From NCBI GenBank assembly GCA_017475785.1, contig JAFVEX010000098.1, forward strand, positions 1-41,838: 41,838 bases of DNA, given 5' to 3'. This document shows, one piece after another, positions 15,811-27,431 of this stretch. The stretch comes from Eubacterium sp. GTDB taxonomy: Bacteria; Bacillota_A; Clostridia; Lachnospirales; Lachnospiraceae. Under the pieces are notes generated by a model. It saw only the letters and a list, made by a program, of their open reading frames with translations. It ran no database searches and had not been told where the DNA came from. The translations under genes were made by a program, and so were the position numbers. Position 1 is the first letter of the stretch. Each line of letters opens with the position of its first letter.

Positions 15811-16767
15811 TTACAGGGCATGGATCATACTGATCATGCACAAAATCACCGAGATAATCGTAAAAACTGTCACAATACGCGTTTCCGACCAGCCGCACAG
15901 CTCAAAATGGTGGTGGATCGGGGTCATTTTGAATATCCTTTTTCCGTGTGTCAGTTTGAAATAAGAGACCTGCAGCGCGACGGAAATCAGTTCAAACGCA
16001 TATACAAATCCGGCAATCAGAATAAACAGGGGCATGTGCAGCACATATGCGACACCAGCGACAAATCCGCCCAGCGCCAGAGACCCGGTATCACCCATAA
16101 AGATTTTCGCCGGATATGCGTTGTACAGCAAAAATCCCATCAGCGCGCCAATCACAGCGCCGGCCGCCGGAGAGACACCCGAGTGAAGCCTGAGCGCGGC
16201 AATCATGAAAAACGCTGCCACAACAATCGTCACGCTGGACGCAAGCCCGTCGAGTCCGTCAGTAAAATTTACGCCGTTTACTGTCGCCAGAAGCGCAACC
16301 AGCATCAGCGGCAGCGCAGCCCATCCGATATCATACAGCCTCCCCCCGCCAAAGGGAAGCATCAATTCCAGAGAGATACCCGTTCCCCTGAGAATCAGCC
16401 AGAAGACAACTGCTGCCGCGAATTGCAAAATCAGCTTCTGCCTGGGAAGCAGGCCGTCAGACCGCCGCAAAACCACCTTCAGGTAATCATCCAGAAATCC
16501 AATTGCGCCAAATGCAATCGTCAAAAAGAGTACCGGTATGATTTCCTTTCGTCCGGGAAGAAAGATCAGAGATGTTACGATGATTCCAAGCAGAATCATA
16601 ATGCCGCCCATAGTGGGCGTCCCTGCCTTTTTCAGGTGGGATTCCACCCCTTCCACACGCTCTGTCTGCGCCGCCTTCAGTCTGCGCATCTCACGGATCA
16701 CAAATGGTCCGGAGACCGCGCTTACAGCAAACGAAATGATAATTGGCAAGATGATTGTCAGCTCCAT
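15811..16767 (-). CDS. mraY: MraY, phospho-N-acetylmuramoyl-pentapeptide transferase
   Basis: Polytopic membrane enzyme that transfers phospho-MurNAc-pentapeptide to undecaprenyl phosphate to make lipid I. About ten hydrophobic segments are visible. Active-site loops include G-T-P-T-M-G-G, F-L-D-D-Y-L-K, N-F-T-D-G-L-D-G-L-A, M-G-D-T-G-S-L-A-L-G-G and T-P-I-H-H-H-F-E, covering the conserved Asp residues and the His triad. The length of 318 residues is typical of Firmicutes. The ribosome site is AAGGGGAT. It is 10 bp downstream of the PBP gene, within the dcw cluster. Confidence 0.97.
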   Translation of the reverse strand: MELTIILPIIISFAVSAVSGPFVIREMRRLKAAQTERVEGVESHLKKAGTPTMGGIMILLGIIVTSLIFLPGRKEIIPVLFLTIAFGAIGFLDDYLKVVLRRSDGLLPRQKLILQFAAAVVFWLILRGTGISLELMLPFGGGRLYDIGWAALPLMLVALLATVNGVNFTDGLDGLASSVTIVVAAFFMIAALRLHSGVSPAAGAVIGALMGFLLYNAYPAKIFMGDTGSLALGGFVAGVAYVLHMPLFILIAGFVYAFELISVALQVSYFKLTHGKRIFKMTPIHHHFELCGWSETRIVTVFTIISVILCMISMIHAL

Positions 16768-16777
16768 ATTTATCCCC

Positions 16778-18850
16778 TTATTCTGTCAATGCCTGCTCCT
16801 CATTTGTCAGCCCCTCCGAAAAGACACTGTCGTCCTCCGGCTCATCGGATTCCGCTTCCGTGTGCTTCGGCTCCGGAATCTCTGTATCTGTCAGAGCCTG
16901 CTCATCACTGCCGTCCTCTGCCTCTTCTCCGGTCAGCTCCTGATCGGGGAAGATATTCATATAGGGCAGCAGTTCTGTAAATATCTGTTTGGCAACCGCA
17001 GTCGCGTAGATGCTGGACTCCTGATTGCCAGTATTCGGCTCATCCACCACAACGTACACAAGCACCTGCGGGTTCTCAACCGGAACATATCCGGCAAATG
17101 ACACGACGTATTTTTCTTCGCCTCTGGGCAGCTTCTGGGCTGTTCCTGTCTTGCCGCCCATACTGTATCCGTCTACCTTTGCGCGGTAGCCGGTTCCGCC
17201 GTTTTCACACACGCTCGCAAGCGCCTTGCGGAGCGTATCGCTGACCGACTGCGAGACAACGCGCTTCTCTATTGTGGGCTCCAGTGTGCTGACAACCGAG
17301 CCGCTCTCGTCCGTAATCTGGCTTACCACGTGGGGTTTATAATAGTTTCCGCCGTTGATCAGAGCAGAAAACGCGGCGGCGTGCTGAATCATCGTGCATG
17401 TGAAGCCCTGTCCGAAGGAAGCTGTCGCGAGTTCGACCGGACCCATATTGTTTTCTGTAAACAGTACGCCTTCTCCCTCGCCGGGCAGATCTATCCCGGT
17501 TCTTCTTCCGAAATTAAACAGCTTCTGATAGCGGATCAGAGCAGTTCCTCCGGTTAGCTCCCCGATCTGCATCAGGGCGTCATTACAGGAATGCTGCAGT
17601 GCCTCCTCAATGTCCTCCGCGCCGTGTACGCCTGTGCAGTGAATGTCGGTATCGACTATGTGCTGCGCACCGTCGCAGTAGAACGTGTCGTCAGCTGAGA
17701 CCGCGCCGGTCTCCATTCCCGCGGCGATTGTGATCGGCTTGATGGTCGATCCGGGCTCATAGGTGTCTGAGGTGCAGTAGTTTCTCCAGATCGCGTTGAG
17801 ATTGTTCAGCATATCCTCTTCGCTCATGGCCCTGATTTCTTCTTTTGTATAGAACGGTGTCAGATCCCGGGGATTGTTCAGATCGTACCAGCCTGAAGAA
17901 TCCATTCCCAGAATTTCACCGTTGTTCGGATCCATGACGATGATCCCTACGTTTTCGGCACTGCTGACACCTTCCCGTCCCTGTGTGATCCACTGGTGAT
18001 AGTCCTCCAGGGCAGTCCGGATGATCTGCTGAATATTCGCGTCCAGCGTCGAAATGACATTTTTTCCGTCCTTTGCCGGAATGATATTCTGTTCTACATC
18101 CTCCTCTGAATTGTAGTAACCATACTGGCGGCCATTGACGCCGCTGAGGATATCAGAATAATATCCTTCGATTCCCCAGTCAGCCTCGTTGTCAGAGTAA
18201 GTAAAGCCGATCGTATCACAGGCAAGTGAGCCCAGCGGATATTTGCGCTGGTACGTATCCTCAAACCAGACACCCTGCACGTAAAGGCGCTCTGCGCGTT
18301 CTTCCTTCGTGAGCTCCTGATTCTCTTCACTGTCCAGGTCACAGTATGCCTCAAACGCCTTTTTTTCAGTGATCGAAATATTACGCTCCAGTATCTGGTA
18401 CTGGGAATCCTTTGTATCCTCTCCGTCCAGCAGCGCGCGCACATCCTTCTCCCTGATGTGCAGAACTTCCTTCAGTGCCTTGATCGTGGGCTCATAATAC
18501 CGCTTTTCTTCTGCCCCGGTGATGCTGGTAATCGTATCGTTTACAACCTTGCAGTCCAAAATGACATTGTACACCTTCTCGCTGGTCGCGAGAATCGTTC
18601 CGTTCCGGTCAAGAATATCGCCGCGCCTGTACGGAATGGTGCGGCTCTCATATCTTTGCTGTGTCTGGCTCAGGACAATTCTTGAATATTTATCACCCTG
18701 CGTGATATTTATATAAGTAATTTTTCCGGCTAAACCGACTAAAGCCAGTATGACTACTAAAAATAGCCCTACCAGCTTTCTGCTCGTTTTGCCGCCTGTC
18801 CTGCGCGTCGACTTCTTCACTTTTTGCGGCGTCGTTCTTCGATTACTCAA
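16778..18850 (-). CDS. ftsI: Class B penicillin-binding protein (FtsI/SpoVD type)
   Basis: Septal peptidoglycan transpeptidase. A basic cytoplasmic tail and one membrane segment (about 25-43) are followed by the dimerisation domain with R-R-G-D-I-L-D-R-N-G (about 76-85). The transpeptidase motifs are S-T-I-K at 368-371 (nucleophile Ser368), S-C-N at 421-423 and K-T-G at 567-569. No PASTA repeats are seen; the last ~50 residues are a Glu/Asp-rich tail. At 690 residues it is slightly long for the family. The start is TTG at 18848-18850 with an AGGTGA site upstream. Its position after ftsL and before mraY fits FtsI/SpoVD. A purely sporulation role cannot be excluded from sequence. Confidence 0.92.
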   Translation of the reverse strand: MSNRRTTPQKVKKSTRRTGGKTSRKLVGLFLVVILALVGLAGKITYINITQGDKYSRIVLSQTQQRYESRTIPYRRGDILDRNGTILATSEKVYNVILDCKVVNDTITSITGAEEKRYYEPTIKALKEVLHIREKDVRALLDGEDTKDSQYQILERNISITEKKAFEAYCDLDSEENQELTKEERAERLYVQGVWFEDTYQRKYPLGSLACDTIGFTYSDNEADWGIEGYYSDILSGVNGRQYGYYNSEEDVEQNIIPAKDGKNVISTLDANIQQIIRTALEDYHQWITQGREGVSSAENVGIIVMDPNNGEILGMDSSGWYDLNNPRDLTPFYTKEEIRAMSEEDMLNNLNAIWRNYCTSDTYEPGSTIKPITIAAGMETGAVSADDTFYCDGAQHIVDTDIHCTGVHGAEDIEEALQHSCNDALMQIGELTGGTALIRYQKLFNFGRRTGIDLPGEGEGVLFTENNMGPVELATASFGQGFTCTMIQHAAAFSALINGGNYYKPHVVSQITDESGSVVSTLEPTIEKRVVSQSVSDTLRKALASVCENGGTGYRAKVDGYSMGGKTGTAQKLPRGEEKYVVSFAGYVPVENPQVLVYVVVDEPNTGNQESSIYATAVAKQIFTELLPYMNIFPDQELTGEEAEDGSDEQALTDTEIPEPKHTEAESDEPEDDSVFSEGLTNEEQALTE

Positions 18851-18927
18851 CCTGTCACCTGCTTATATGGCACCGTCAGATGCTTGCTGCTCCTTCGGGA
18901 TGTCCGGATCCTGCTTTTCCTGCTCCT

Positions 18928-19503
18928 CTACGGCACATCCACATCCCTGTACTGGCGCACATAGCTGTTCTCATCTGTGCTGTAATACCGGATCTGGGAC
19001 TCTGAGGGATAATGCATCCCAAGGCGGTCAATCGCCGCCTCTCTGACCTCATCCATTGATACGGATGCCATTGCTTTCTTATAATATGCGTCATTGTCTG
19101 CCTGCAACTGTGATAAATTGCTTTCGAGCGCCGCAATTTGTACGGACTGCGTCGTCAGCTGTGCCTTCAGCTGCAGAAACTGTATACAGAAAAACACCGT
19201 CACGATACAAACCACACTCAAAAACGCAACATATCCGATGCCCGCGCGGCGCGCGCGCTTTGCGGCGGTTCCTGCGCCGGCTGTCCTGCGGCGGCTCTTT
19301 TTGCGTACCGCAGGCTTATTTTTCGGTTTTTGCTGTTTTTGCTGTTTTTTTTGCGGACGTTCTTCTGCCTGGCCGGGTATTTCCTCAGGTACTGTCCATT
19401 CCGGCACGCGGACGGCATTGCCGTCCTCAAGGGTATAGCGCAGCTGTCTGTTATTCTGATACCGTTCCGATCTTGAATTTACCCTTCTTGTTGTCTGCGC
19501 CAT
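18928..19503 (-). CDS. ftsL: FtsL-like septum formation protein
   Basis: A small bitopic protein. A long, very basic N-terminal region (about 1-90, with K/Q/R-rich runs such as [10 protein letters not shown]) precedes one membrane segment ([17 protein letters not shown]). A coiled coil follows (Q-L-K-A-Q-L...[10 protein letters not shown]). The C-terminal [10 protein letters not shown] is the typical FtsL/FtsB ending. FtsL bridges FtsQ/DivIB and the FtsW-FtsI synthase. Its position between rsmH and the PBP gene is diagnostic. The start overlaps the 3' end of rsmH by 25 bases, indicating translational coupling. Confidence 0.88.
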   Translation of the reverse strand: MAQTTRRVNSRSERYQNNRQLRYTLEDGNAVRVPEWTVPEEIPGQAEERPQKKQQKQQKPKNKPAVRKKSRRRTAGAGTAAKRARRAGIGYVAFLSVVCIVTVFFCIQFLQLKAQLTTQSVQIAALESNLSQLQADNDAYYKKAMASVSMDEVREAAIDRLGMHYPSESQIRYYSTDENSYVRQYRDVDVP

Positions 19504-20498
19504 ATTCCCCTGCTGCCTTCTGCTGCTCCCCTGATTAATTGTTCTGTAATGACCCGCTCAAACACCCTGAGCTTGGCGGATTTCGCGCGGTGATTCAAAG
19601 ACAGTTCTTCTGCCGAAGGAAGAACCGGCTTTCTGGAAATCACACGCCCTTTTGGCTTTTTCCCACACACGCAGACCGGTATTTCCGGCGGACACGTGCA
19701 AGGATTTTCATTCCGGCGAAAGGCCTGCTTCACTATGCGGTCTTCCAGCGAATGGAATGTGATCACGCACAGACGCCCCCCGTCTGCAAGAAGATCAATC
19801 ATTCCATCCAGAGAATCCTGAAGCACTTCCAGTTCCCTGTTGACTTCGATCCGCACCGCCTGAAATGACCGTTTGGCCGGATGCCCTCCGGTCTGCCTGT
19901 ATTTTGCCGGAATCGCACCGCGGACCAGCTCCGCGAACTCCCCTGTCGTTCGTATGGGATTTTGGCTGCGCCGCTTCACAATCTGCGAAGCGATTCTGCG
20001 CGCGAAGCGCTCCTCCCCGTATTCCCGCAGGATTCTGCAGAGATCTTCCTCACTGTACGCATTGATGACATCTGCCGCCGTCAGCTGCTGCCGCGTGTCC
20101 ATCCGCATATCGAGCGGAGCGTCTTCGCGGTAGGCAAATCCTCTTCCGGCGTCATCCAGCTGATGAGAGGAAACCCCCAGATCCAGCAGAATACCGTCAG
20201 CCTTTGTGATCCCAAGTTGATTTAGTTCTGTGACCATGGCGCAATAATTGCTGCGCAGAATCGTTACACGATCCTTAAATTCCTTAAGACGATTTTGCGC
20301 AGCTATGATTGCTTCGCCATCCTGGTCTATTCCGATCAATCTCCCCTTGTCGGAAAGCAGTCTGCAGACCTCCAGCGCGTGGCCGCCCCCTCCCAGGGTG
20401 CCGTCCACATAAATGCCGTCCGGTTTGACCCGAAGCGCATCGATGGTCTCCTTCAGCAGAACCGATGTATGGCGGAACTCCATTCCCTCGCCGTTCAT
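19479..20498 (-). CDS. rsmH: RsmH (MraW), 16S rRNA C1402 N4-methyltransferase
   Basis: Methylates N4 of C1402 in the ribosomal P site using S-adenosylmethionine. The SAM-binding motif [11 protein letters not shown] (about 30-40) is clear, as are [13 protein letters not shown] and the C-terminal [10 protein letters not shown]. The length of 339 residues is slightly above the usual ~310. It starts one base after the mraZ stop codon and overlaps ftsL, giving a tightly packed mraZ-rsmH-ftsL unit. An in-frame ATG five codons in is a less likely start because its ribosome site would be too close. Confidence 0.97.
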   Translation of the reverse strand: MNGEGMEFRHTSVLLKETIDALRVKPDGIYVDGTLGGGGHALEVCRLLSDKGRLIGIDQDGEAIIAAQNRLKEFKDRVTILRSNYCAMVTELNQLGITKADGILLDLGVSSHQLDDAGRGFAYREDAPLDMRMDTRQQLTAADVINAYSEEDLCRILREYGEERFARRIASQIVKRRSQNPIRTTGEFAELVRGAIPAKYRQTGGHPAKRSFQAVRIEVNRELEVLQDSLDGMIDLLADGGRLCVITFHSLEDRIVKQAFRRNENPCTCPPEIPVCVCGKKPKGRVISRKPVLPSAEELSLNHRAKSAKLRVFERVITEQLIRGAAEGSRGIWRRQQEG

Positions 20499-20499
20499 C

Positions 20500-20931
20500 T
20501 TACAGATTTACTCCCATCTCTGAAAGCTGTTCAGCAATGCTGTCCATGTCATCATAGCTGCTGTTCTCGATCCATTTTTCTTTGCTCCAGACCTCGATCC
20601 GGTTCAGGTTGCCCGTCAGTACCACATCCTTCGTCAGACCAGCATATTCCCGCAGTGTTCCAGGCACGAGAATTCTCCCCATCTTGTCCAGCTCGCATGT
20701 GGCCGCGCCCGCTACAAAAAAGCGGGTGAAGGTACGTGCATTCTTGCTTGTAAGCGGTAAACTGCGCAGTTTCGATTCAAATTCAGCCCACTCCCCTGCA
20801 GGATAAATGGAGAGGCATCCATCCAACCCCTTCGTCAGGACGAAATTATCTCCCAGTTCGTCTCTGAATTTGGATGGAATGATCAGTCGCCCCTTCGAAT
20901 CAATCGTATGACTGTACTCTCCCATGAACAT
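20500..20931 (-). CDS. mraZ: MraZ, dcw-cluster transcriptional regulator
   Basis: A 143-residue protein of two tandem AbrB/SpoVT-like units. The first carries [12 protein letters not shown] and the second [12 protein letters not shown], both with the D-x-K/M-G-R DNA-contact loop. MraZ forms rings that bind direct repeats in its own promoter and controls the division and cell-wall cluster. The matching repeat array lies just upstream (20971-21029). GAGGT lies 8 bases before the ATG. It heads the mraZ-to-ftsZ cluster. Confidence 0.97.
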   Translation of the reverse strand: MFMGEYSHTIDSKGRLIIPSKFRDELGDNFVLTKGLDGCLSIYPAGEWAEFESKLRSLPLTSKNARTFTRFFVAGAATCELDKMGRILVPGTLREYAGLTKDVVLTGNLNRIEVWSKEKWIENSSYDDMDSIAEQLSEMGVNL

Positions 20932-20970
20932 AAACTGCTACCTCAAGCGGGGCTATGAGGTTCCCTATTC

Positions 20971-21029
20971 CCCATTTTCACCCACTTTTCACCACTTCTT
21001 ACCACTTATGATCCCATTTTAGCCCATAT
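20971..21029 (-). promoter_or_regulatory. Array of MraZ boxes, six phased repeats
   Basis: On the minus strand, TGGG/GTGG-type units begin at plus-strand positions 20971 (AAATGGG), 20981 (AAGTGGG), 20991 (AAGTGGT), 21001 (AAGTGGT), 21013 (AAATGGG) and 21023 (ATGGG). The spacing is 10, 10, 10, 12 and 10 bp. Direct repeats at one-helical-turn spacing are the known MraZ binding pattern. Units five and six overlap the -10 region and spacer of the promoter, which suits autorepression. Confidence 0.8.
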
Positions 21030-21044
21030 GAGAAGATAATTCAA
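21016..21044 (-). promoter_or_regulatory. sigma-A promoter of mraZ and the dcw cluster
   Basis: TTGAAT (21039-21044), 17 bp, TAAAAT (21016-21021). The -10 sits inside the MraZ box array. Confidence 0.75.
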
Positions 21045-21159
21045 CTATTAATTTATTTTTTTACAAGGGCAAAGTGTGCCTGCGGCCCCGGTTCCTCAGA
21101 AAACCGTGTGGAAAAGAACTGCCATCCCCGTCAGAGCGCGCCCCTGGCGCGCAAACTAC

Positions 21160-21211
21160 AAAAAGAGCCTTCTGTCCTCGCGGCTGCCGCCGAGGGGACA
21201 AAAGGCTCTTT
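21160..21211 (-). terminator. Rho-independent terminator of the ATP synthase operon
   Basis: On the minus strand AAAGAGCCTT..GTCC.CTCG pairs with CGAGGAC..AAGGCTCTTT, a long stem with small bulges. It ends in CTCTTTTTG, about 70 bp after the atpC stop. Confidence 0.85.
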
Positions 21212-21279
21212 CCCTTAATAGTTTTCAAAAATTGTATTATCAGATCCCTGAAGGGATCCTCACCAGGACGTTAAGCGCA

Positions 21280-21696
21280 CTATGCTTTTCCCTGTTTCAC
21301 GCCAAGCCGGACAAGCGACCGCCGAAGCTTTGCCTCGACTGCCCGATAAGCAGTATCATCCATACCACCCTGGGCAATCAGCCGCTCTGCGCGCGCTCTG
21401 GCTGCTTTGGCGCGCTCTTCGTCGATATCCTCCTGCCACTCCCACGTAGTCGGCAGCAGGTGGCAGACGCCGTTCATCACACTGATCATTCCTCCGATGC
21501 ACGCAGCGCTTCTGCGCGTGCCGTCCGGGAGAACGATGTGCGCCTCTCCCTCACCGATTGCGGTCAGATAATTGGTATGCCCGGCAAGGATCGCCAGATC
21601 ACCTGTGATCGCGCGGCACACCACACGCTCAACGTCTCCCTCAAAGAGGAGCCCGTCCGGAGTGCCGATCTTCAACTGAAATGTTTTCATATTCAA
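21280..21696 (-). CDS. atpC: ATP synthase epsilon subunit
   Basis: Central-stalk subunit that couples rotation to catalysis and can inhibit ATP hydrolysis. The N-terminal beta sandwich shows F-E-G-D-V-E-R-V-V-C-R-A-I-T-G-D-L-A-I-L-A-G-H (written across about 18-40). The C-terminal helical hairpin is rich in Ala/Arg (A-K-A-A-R-A-R-A-E-R). The length of 138 residues is normal. It is the last gene of the operon and is separated from atpD by about 120 bp containing tandem repeats. Confidence 0.95.
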   Translation of the reverse strand: MNMKTFQLKIGTPDGLLFEGDVERVVCRAITGDLAILAGHTNYLTAIGEGEAHIVLPDGTRRSAACIGGMISVMNGVCHLLPTTWEWQEDIDEERAKAARARAERLIAQGGMDDTAYRAVEAKLRRSLVRLGVKQGKA

Positions 21697-21720
21697 CTCC
21701 TCAAGGGGATAACACGGGGA

Positions 21721-21797
21721 CAGTTCTCCCTCACTCCAATGACACCGGGACGGTTCTCTCTCACCCCAATGACACCGGGACGGTTCTCTCTCACCCC
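21721..21797 (-). repeat. 30-bp tandem repeat, about 2.6 copies, between atpD and atpC
   Basis: Units at 21721-21750, 21751-21780 and partial 21781-21797. Each complete unit ends ATGACACCGGGA, and the next starts CGGTTCTC or CAGTTCTC. The junction ACCG-GGA-CGGT can fold into a short hairpin. The motif resembles REP-type sequences containing ACCGTCCC that are associated with RAYT transposases in other bacteria. No RAYT gene is present in this window. Confidence 0.75.
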
Positions 21798-21815
21798 TGT
21801 CACGCTTTCAGCTCT

Positions 21816-24133
<2,318 letters not shown>

Positions 24134-24232
24134 CGTTGTCCTCCATGATTAATCTGTTATTTTTTTAACCGCGATTCATATCGGCTGCCGATAGGAATCC
24201 TTCACTGCGGTATATCCGGTTAAACGAAATGT

Positions 24233-24263
24233 CTGCCTTCGGCAATCATTAAGGTTAACCAGT
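24233..24263 (+). repeat. Dispersed intergenic repeat A, copy 2
   Basis: Matches 14391-14421 at 27 of 31 positions: CTGCC-TTC-GGCAATCA, then TTAAG-GTTAACC. Here an upstream CCGGTTAA arm (about 24216-24223) can pair with TTAACCAG, enclosing the CTGCC/GGCA hairpin. It lies between atpA and atpG. Confidence 0.6.
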
Positions 24264-24293
24264 ATCAACATAAACCAGACAAAGCCCGTCGGC

Positions 24294-25808
24294 TCATGCG
24301 ATAAAATCGGCCGTAAATCTCTTCAGGGCGTCCGCAAGTGCAGATTCCGTGTCCGCGTCCAGATTTCCGGTCTCTCGTATTGCCTTCATCGCGGAAGCGC
24401 CTTCTGCGTCTGTATCCAGGAAGGCAAAAAGATCCTTCTCATATGCGCGAATCCGCTCCGGCTCTATCTCGCCCAGATAGTTATTGACAACCGCATAGAT
24501 AATCGCGACCTGCTTCTCGACCGGCACCGGCGCATTCTGATTCTGCTTCAGAACCTCCACGATGCGCTCGCCCTGCGCGAGACGCGCCTTGGTATCCGCG
24601 TCCAGGTCACTTCCGAACTGCGCGAAACTTGCCAGCTCGCGATACTGGGAATACAGAAGCTTCAGGCTTCCGGACACCTTCTTCATCGCCTTGATCTGCG
24701 CGTTTCCGCCTACACGCGAAACAGAGATGCCGGGGTTGACCGCAGGCATGATTCCGGCATGGAACAGCTCCGTCTCCAGGAAAATCTGTCCGTCCGTGAT
24801 CGAAATAACATTAGTCGGGATATACGCAGAGATATCGCCTGCCTGCGTCTCGATGATCGGCAGTGCCGTCAGCGAGCCGCCGCCGTGCTCATCGTCCAGC
24901 TTTGAGGCGCGCTCCAGCAGACGGGAGTGCAGATAAAAGACATCTCCCGGATAGGCCTCGCGTCCCGGCGGACGTCTGATCAGCAGGGAAAGCGCGCGGT
25001 AAGCGACTGCGTGCTTGCTCAGGTCATCGTAAATCAGCAGGACATGCCTGCCCTGGTACATGAAATATTCACCGATCGTGCAGCCGGTATACGGAGCGAT
25101 GTACTGAAGCGGGCTCACCTCAGAGGCGCTTGCCGCAACGACAATCGTGTACTCCATCGCGCCGCGCGTCTGCAGCTCCTCTACCAGCGCGGCTACCGTC
25201 GACCGCTTCTGGCCGATGGCAACATAAATACAGATTACATCGCCGCCCTTCTGGTTCAGGATCGTATCAACCGCCAGGGTCGTCTTTCCAGTCTGCCTGT
25301 CACCGATAATCAGCTCACGCTGTCCGCGCCCGATCGGGATCATGGAGTCAATTGCCTTGATGCCCGTCTGGAGCGGTTCCTTGACCGGCTGTCTCTCACA
25401 GATGCCCGGCGCATTGCTCTCGATCGGACGGAACTCCGTCGTCTCAATCGCGCCGCCTCCGTCGATCGGCTGCCCGAGCGCATTCACCACACGTCCGATC
25501 ATCGCCTCACCGACCGGCACGGAAACAACTCTGCCGGTACGCTTGACGCTCTGCCCCTCATTGATATTCGTGTCAGAAGAAAACAGGACGATCGATACAC
25601 TGTTTTCCTCGAGGTTCTGCGCCATCCCGAAGGTACCATCCTCAAATTCGAGCAATTCACCCGCCATACAGTTGGTCAGGCCGCTCGCCCTGGCAATTCC
25701 ATCGCCAACCATCAGGATTGTACCGGTCTCACTCTGCTGAATCGCATTGTCATAGTATTTAATCTGACTGCGAATCACTCTGGATATTTCTTCCGGTTTA
25801 AATTGCAT
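24294..25808 (-). CDS. atpA: ATP synthase alpha subunit
   Basis: Non-catalytic nucleotide-binding subunit alternating with beta in F1. Landmarks: G-D-R-Q-T-G-K-T (P-loop, about 170-177), [31 protein letters not shown] and the N-terminal I-K-Y-Y-D. The length of 504 residues is normal. The ribosome site is AAAGGTGG, 6 bases before the ATG. The 141 bp between atpH and atpA hold no gene that I can see. Confidence 0.98.
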   Translation of the reverse strand: MQFKPEEISRVIRSQIKYYDNAIQQSETGTILMVGDGIARASGLTNCMAGELLEFEDGTFGMAQNLEENSVSIVLFSSDTNINEGQSVKRTGRVVSVPVGEAMIGRVVNALGQPIDGGGAIETTEFRPIESNAPGICERQPVKEPLQTGIKAIDSMIPIGRGQRELIIGDRQTGKTTLAVDTILNQKGGDVICIYVAIGQKRSTVAALVEELQTRGAMEYTIVVAASASEVSPLQYIAPYTGCTIGEYFMYQGRHVLLIYDDLSKHAVAYRALSLLIRRPPGREAYPGDVFYLHSRLLERASKLDDEHGGGSLTALPIIETQAGDISAYIPTNVISITDGQIFLETELFHAGIMPAVNPGISVSRVGGNAQIKAMKKVSGSLKLLYSQYRELASFAQFGSDLDADTKARLAQGERIVEVLKQNQNAPVPVEKQVAIIYAVVNNYLGEIEPERIRAYEKDLFAFLDTDAEGASAMKAIRETGNLDADTESALADALKRFTADFIA

Positions 25809-25949
25809 TTTTATCCACCTTTATCTCGTTAACGGCAGTGCCCGGTACGAAAAAATCAATCCACCCGGACATTTCTCTGATTCAAAATCCTCTGCCTCAG
25901 AAAATCCCCGACTCAAAAATATCGCCGATCCGGATGTCTTATTTCTTTC

Positions 25950-26489
25950 TCAGACCACTGCTTCGTTTAATCGCCTCGTTACGCCCTTCAGACGTCCCTG
26001 CACGGTTCCGTCCAGCTGCCTTCCGTCCAGCTCAATGCGGACGCCGCCCATAACAGACGGATCCACCTTCTCATACAGCCGGATCTTTCTGCCGCTGATC
26101 TGCTCCAGCTTCTTTTTCATCTGCTCCCGCTGCTGTCCGCTCAGGGGAACCGCGCTGACCACCTCGGCACGGGAAATGCCGTGCGCCGCGTCGTAACGCG
26201 ATTCAAATTCCTCTGTGCATGCCGCGTATTCATACAGCAGCCCCTTTTCACAGAGCAGCTTGATCAGATTGACCAGATAGGGCTCCGCGCCCTCTCCGAA
26301 TGCCTCGTCGATCAGATGCGCGCGCTCAGAAAAAGGCACAGACGGCTCCATCAGAAGCCCCGGATACTCCGGATACTCCCGGAACAGATCACGTATCTGG
26401 ATCATCTGGTCCAGAAACGCTTCCTCCCTGCCTTCCTCCGTCACCAGATCATACAGGGTTCCGCCATATAAACGGCCCGTTCTTGTCAT
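25950..26489 (-). CDS. atpH: ATP synthase delta subunit
   Basis: Peripheral-stalk subunit that joins the b dimer to the top of F1. It is helical in its N-terminal two thirds (F-L-D-Q-M-I-Q-I-R-D-L-F) with the conserved C-terminal I-R-L-Y-E-K-V-D-P-S-V-M-G-G-V-R-I. The length of 179 residues is normal. Its ATG overlaps the atpF stop by four bases (ATGA), indicating translational coupling. Confidence 0.95.
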   Translation of the reverse strand: MTRTGRLYGGTLYDLVTEEGREEAFLDQMIQIRDLFREYPEYPGLLMEPSVPFSERAHLIDEAFGEGAEPYLVNLIKLLCEKGLLYEYAACTEEFESRYDAAHGISRAEVVSAVPLSGQQREQMKKKLEQISGRKIRLYEKVDPSVMGGVRIELDGRQLDGTVQGRLKGVTRRLNEAVV

Positions 26490-26989
26490 GACGCCTCACC
26501 TACATTTCTGATAAAGTCATCAATCAGCTTTTCGTGATCCTGCTCATTGAGCTCACGTTCAATGACTTTGCCGGCAAGATCCACCGCCATACCGCCGATG
26601 TCATCCTTCAGTTCGCGGGCAGCTTTCTTCTTCTCAGCCTCAATATCCTTTTCGGCTTTCTGCTTGATGGCCGCTGCCTGCCGGTTCGCCTCGCGGATGA
26701 TTTCCTCACTTCTCGCTCCGGCTGTCTTCTCCGCGCTGGTCAGGATCTCGCCTGCTTTCACTTTTGCCTCCGCCATATCCTTCTCGTAGGCAGCTTTCAT
26801 GGCCTGTGCTTCTTCGTTAGCCTTCTCGGCATCCGTAATCTCGGCGTCAGCCAGCTCCTTGCGCTTCTGGAGAATATTATTGATCGGCTTAAACAGAAAG
26901 CGTTTGATCAGGTACACCTGGATAAACAGATTCAGAATCTGCGCGATGAACGTCCACGGCACAAGTGTTACCAGTTGCTGTGTCTGCAT
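26486..26989 (-). CDS. atpF: ATP synthase b subunit
   Basis: Peripheral stalk. An N-terminal membrane helix (about 8-28, L-V-P-W-T-F-I-A-Q-I-L-N-L-F-I-Q) is followed by a long charged, Ala/Lys/Glu-rich helix that dimerises (A-D-A-E-I-T-D-A-E-K-A-N-E-E-A). The length of 167 residues is normal. It is coupled to atpH by a 4-bp overlap and lies 66 bp after atpE. Confidence 0.95.
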   Translation of the reverse strand: MQTQQLVTLVPWTFIAQILNLFIQVYLIKRFLFKPINNILQKRKELADAEITDAEKANEEAQAMKAAYEKDMAEAKVKAGEILTSAEKTAGARSEEIIREANRQAAAIKQKAEKDIEAEKKKAARELKDDIGGMAVDLAGKVIERELNEQDHEKLIDDFIRNVGEAS

Positions 26990-27055
26990 CGTGATTCCTC
27001 CTTCATGTAATGAACTTGCTTGTTTTGATCAGCTCAGATTTCTCCGAACCTCCGT

Positions 27056-27337
<282 letters not shown>

Positions 27338-27431
27338 TTACCTCCATCTTTCATTAATCGATTGATTGCGCTGTTAATTGCTAATAGCTTGCGTTTAAAT
27401 TGTTTCAGAATTGCTTTTGTTAAAAAAATTG

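Larger units (their letters stand above)
20932..21279. other. 348-bp intergenic region between atpC and mraZ
   Basis: It holds the mraZ promoter and MraZ box array (20971-21044), the ATP synthase terminator (21160-21211) and a small GATCCCT/AGGGATC palindrome near 21243-21258. The stretch 21062-21158 shows nothing I can assign. Confidence 0.7.

Noticed and set aside
21721..21797. CRISPR array
   Set aside because: The units are contiguous tandem repeats with no spacers, and no cas genes are present.
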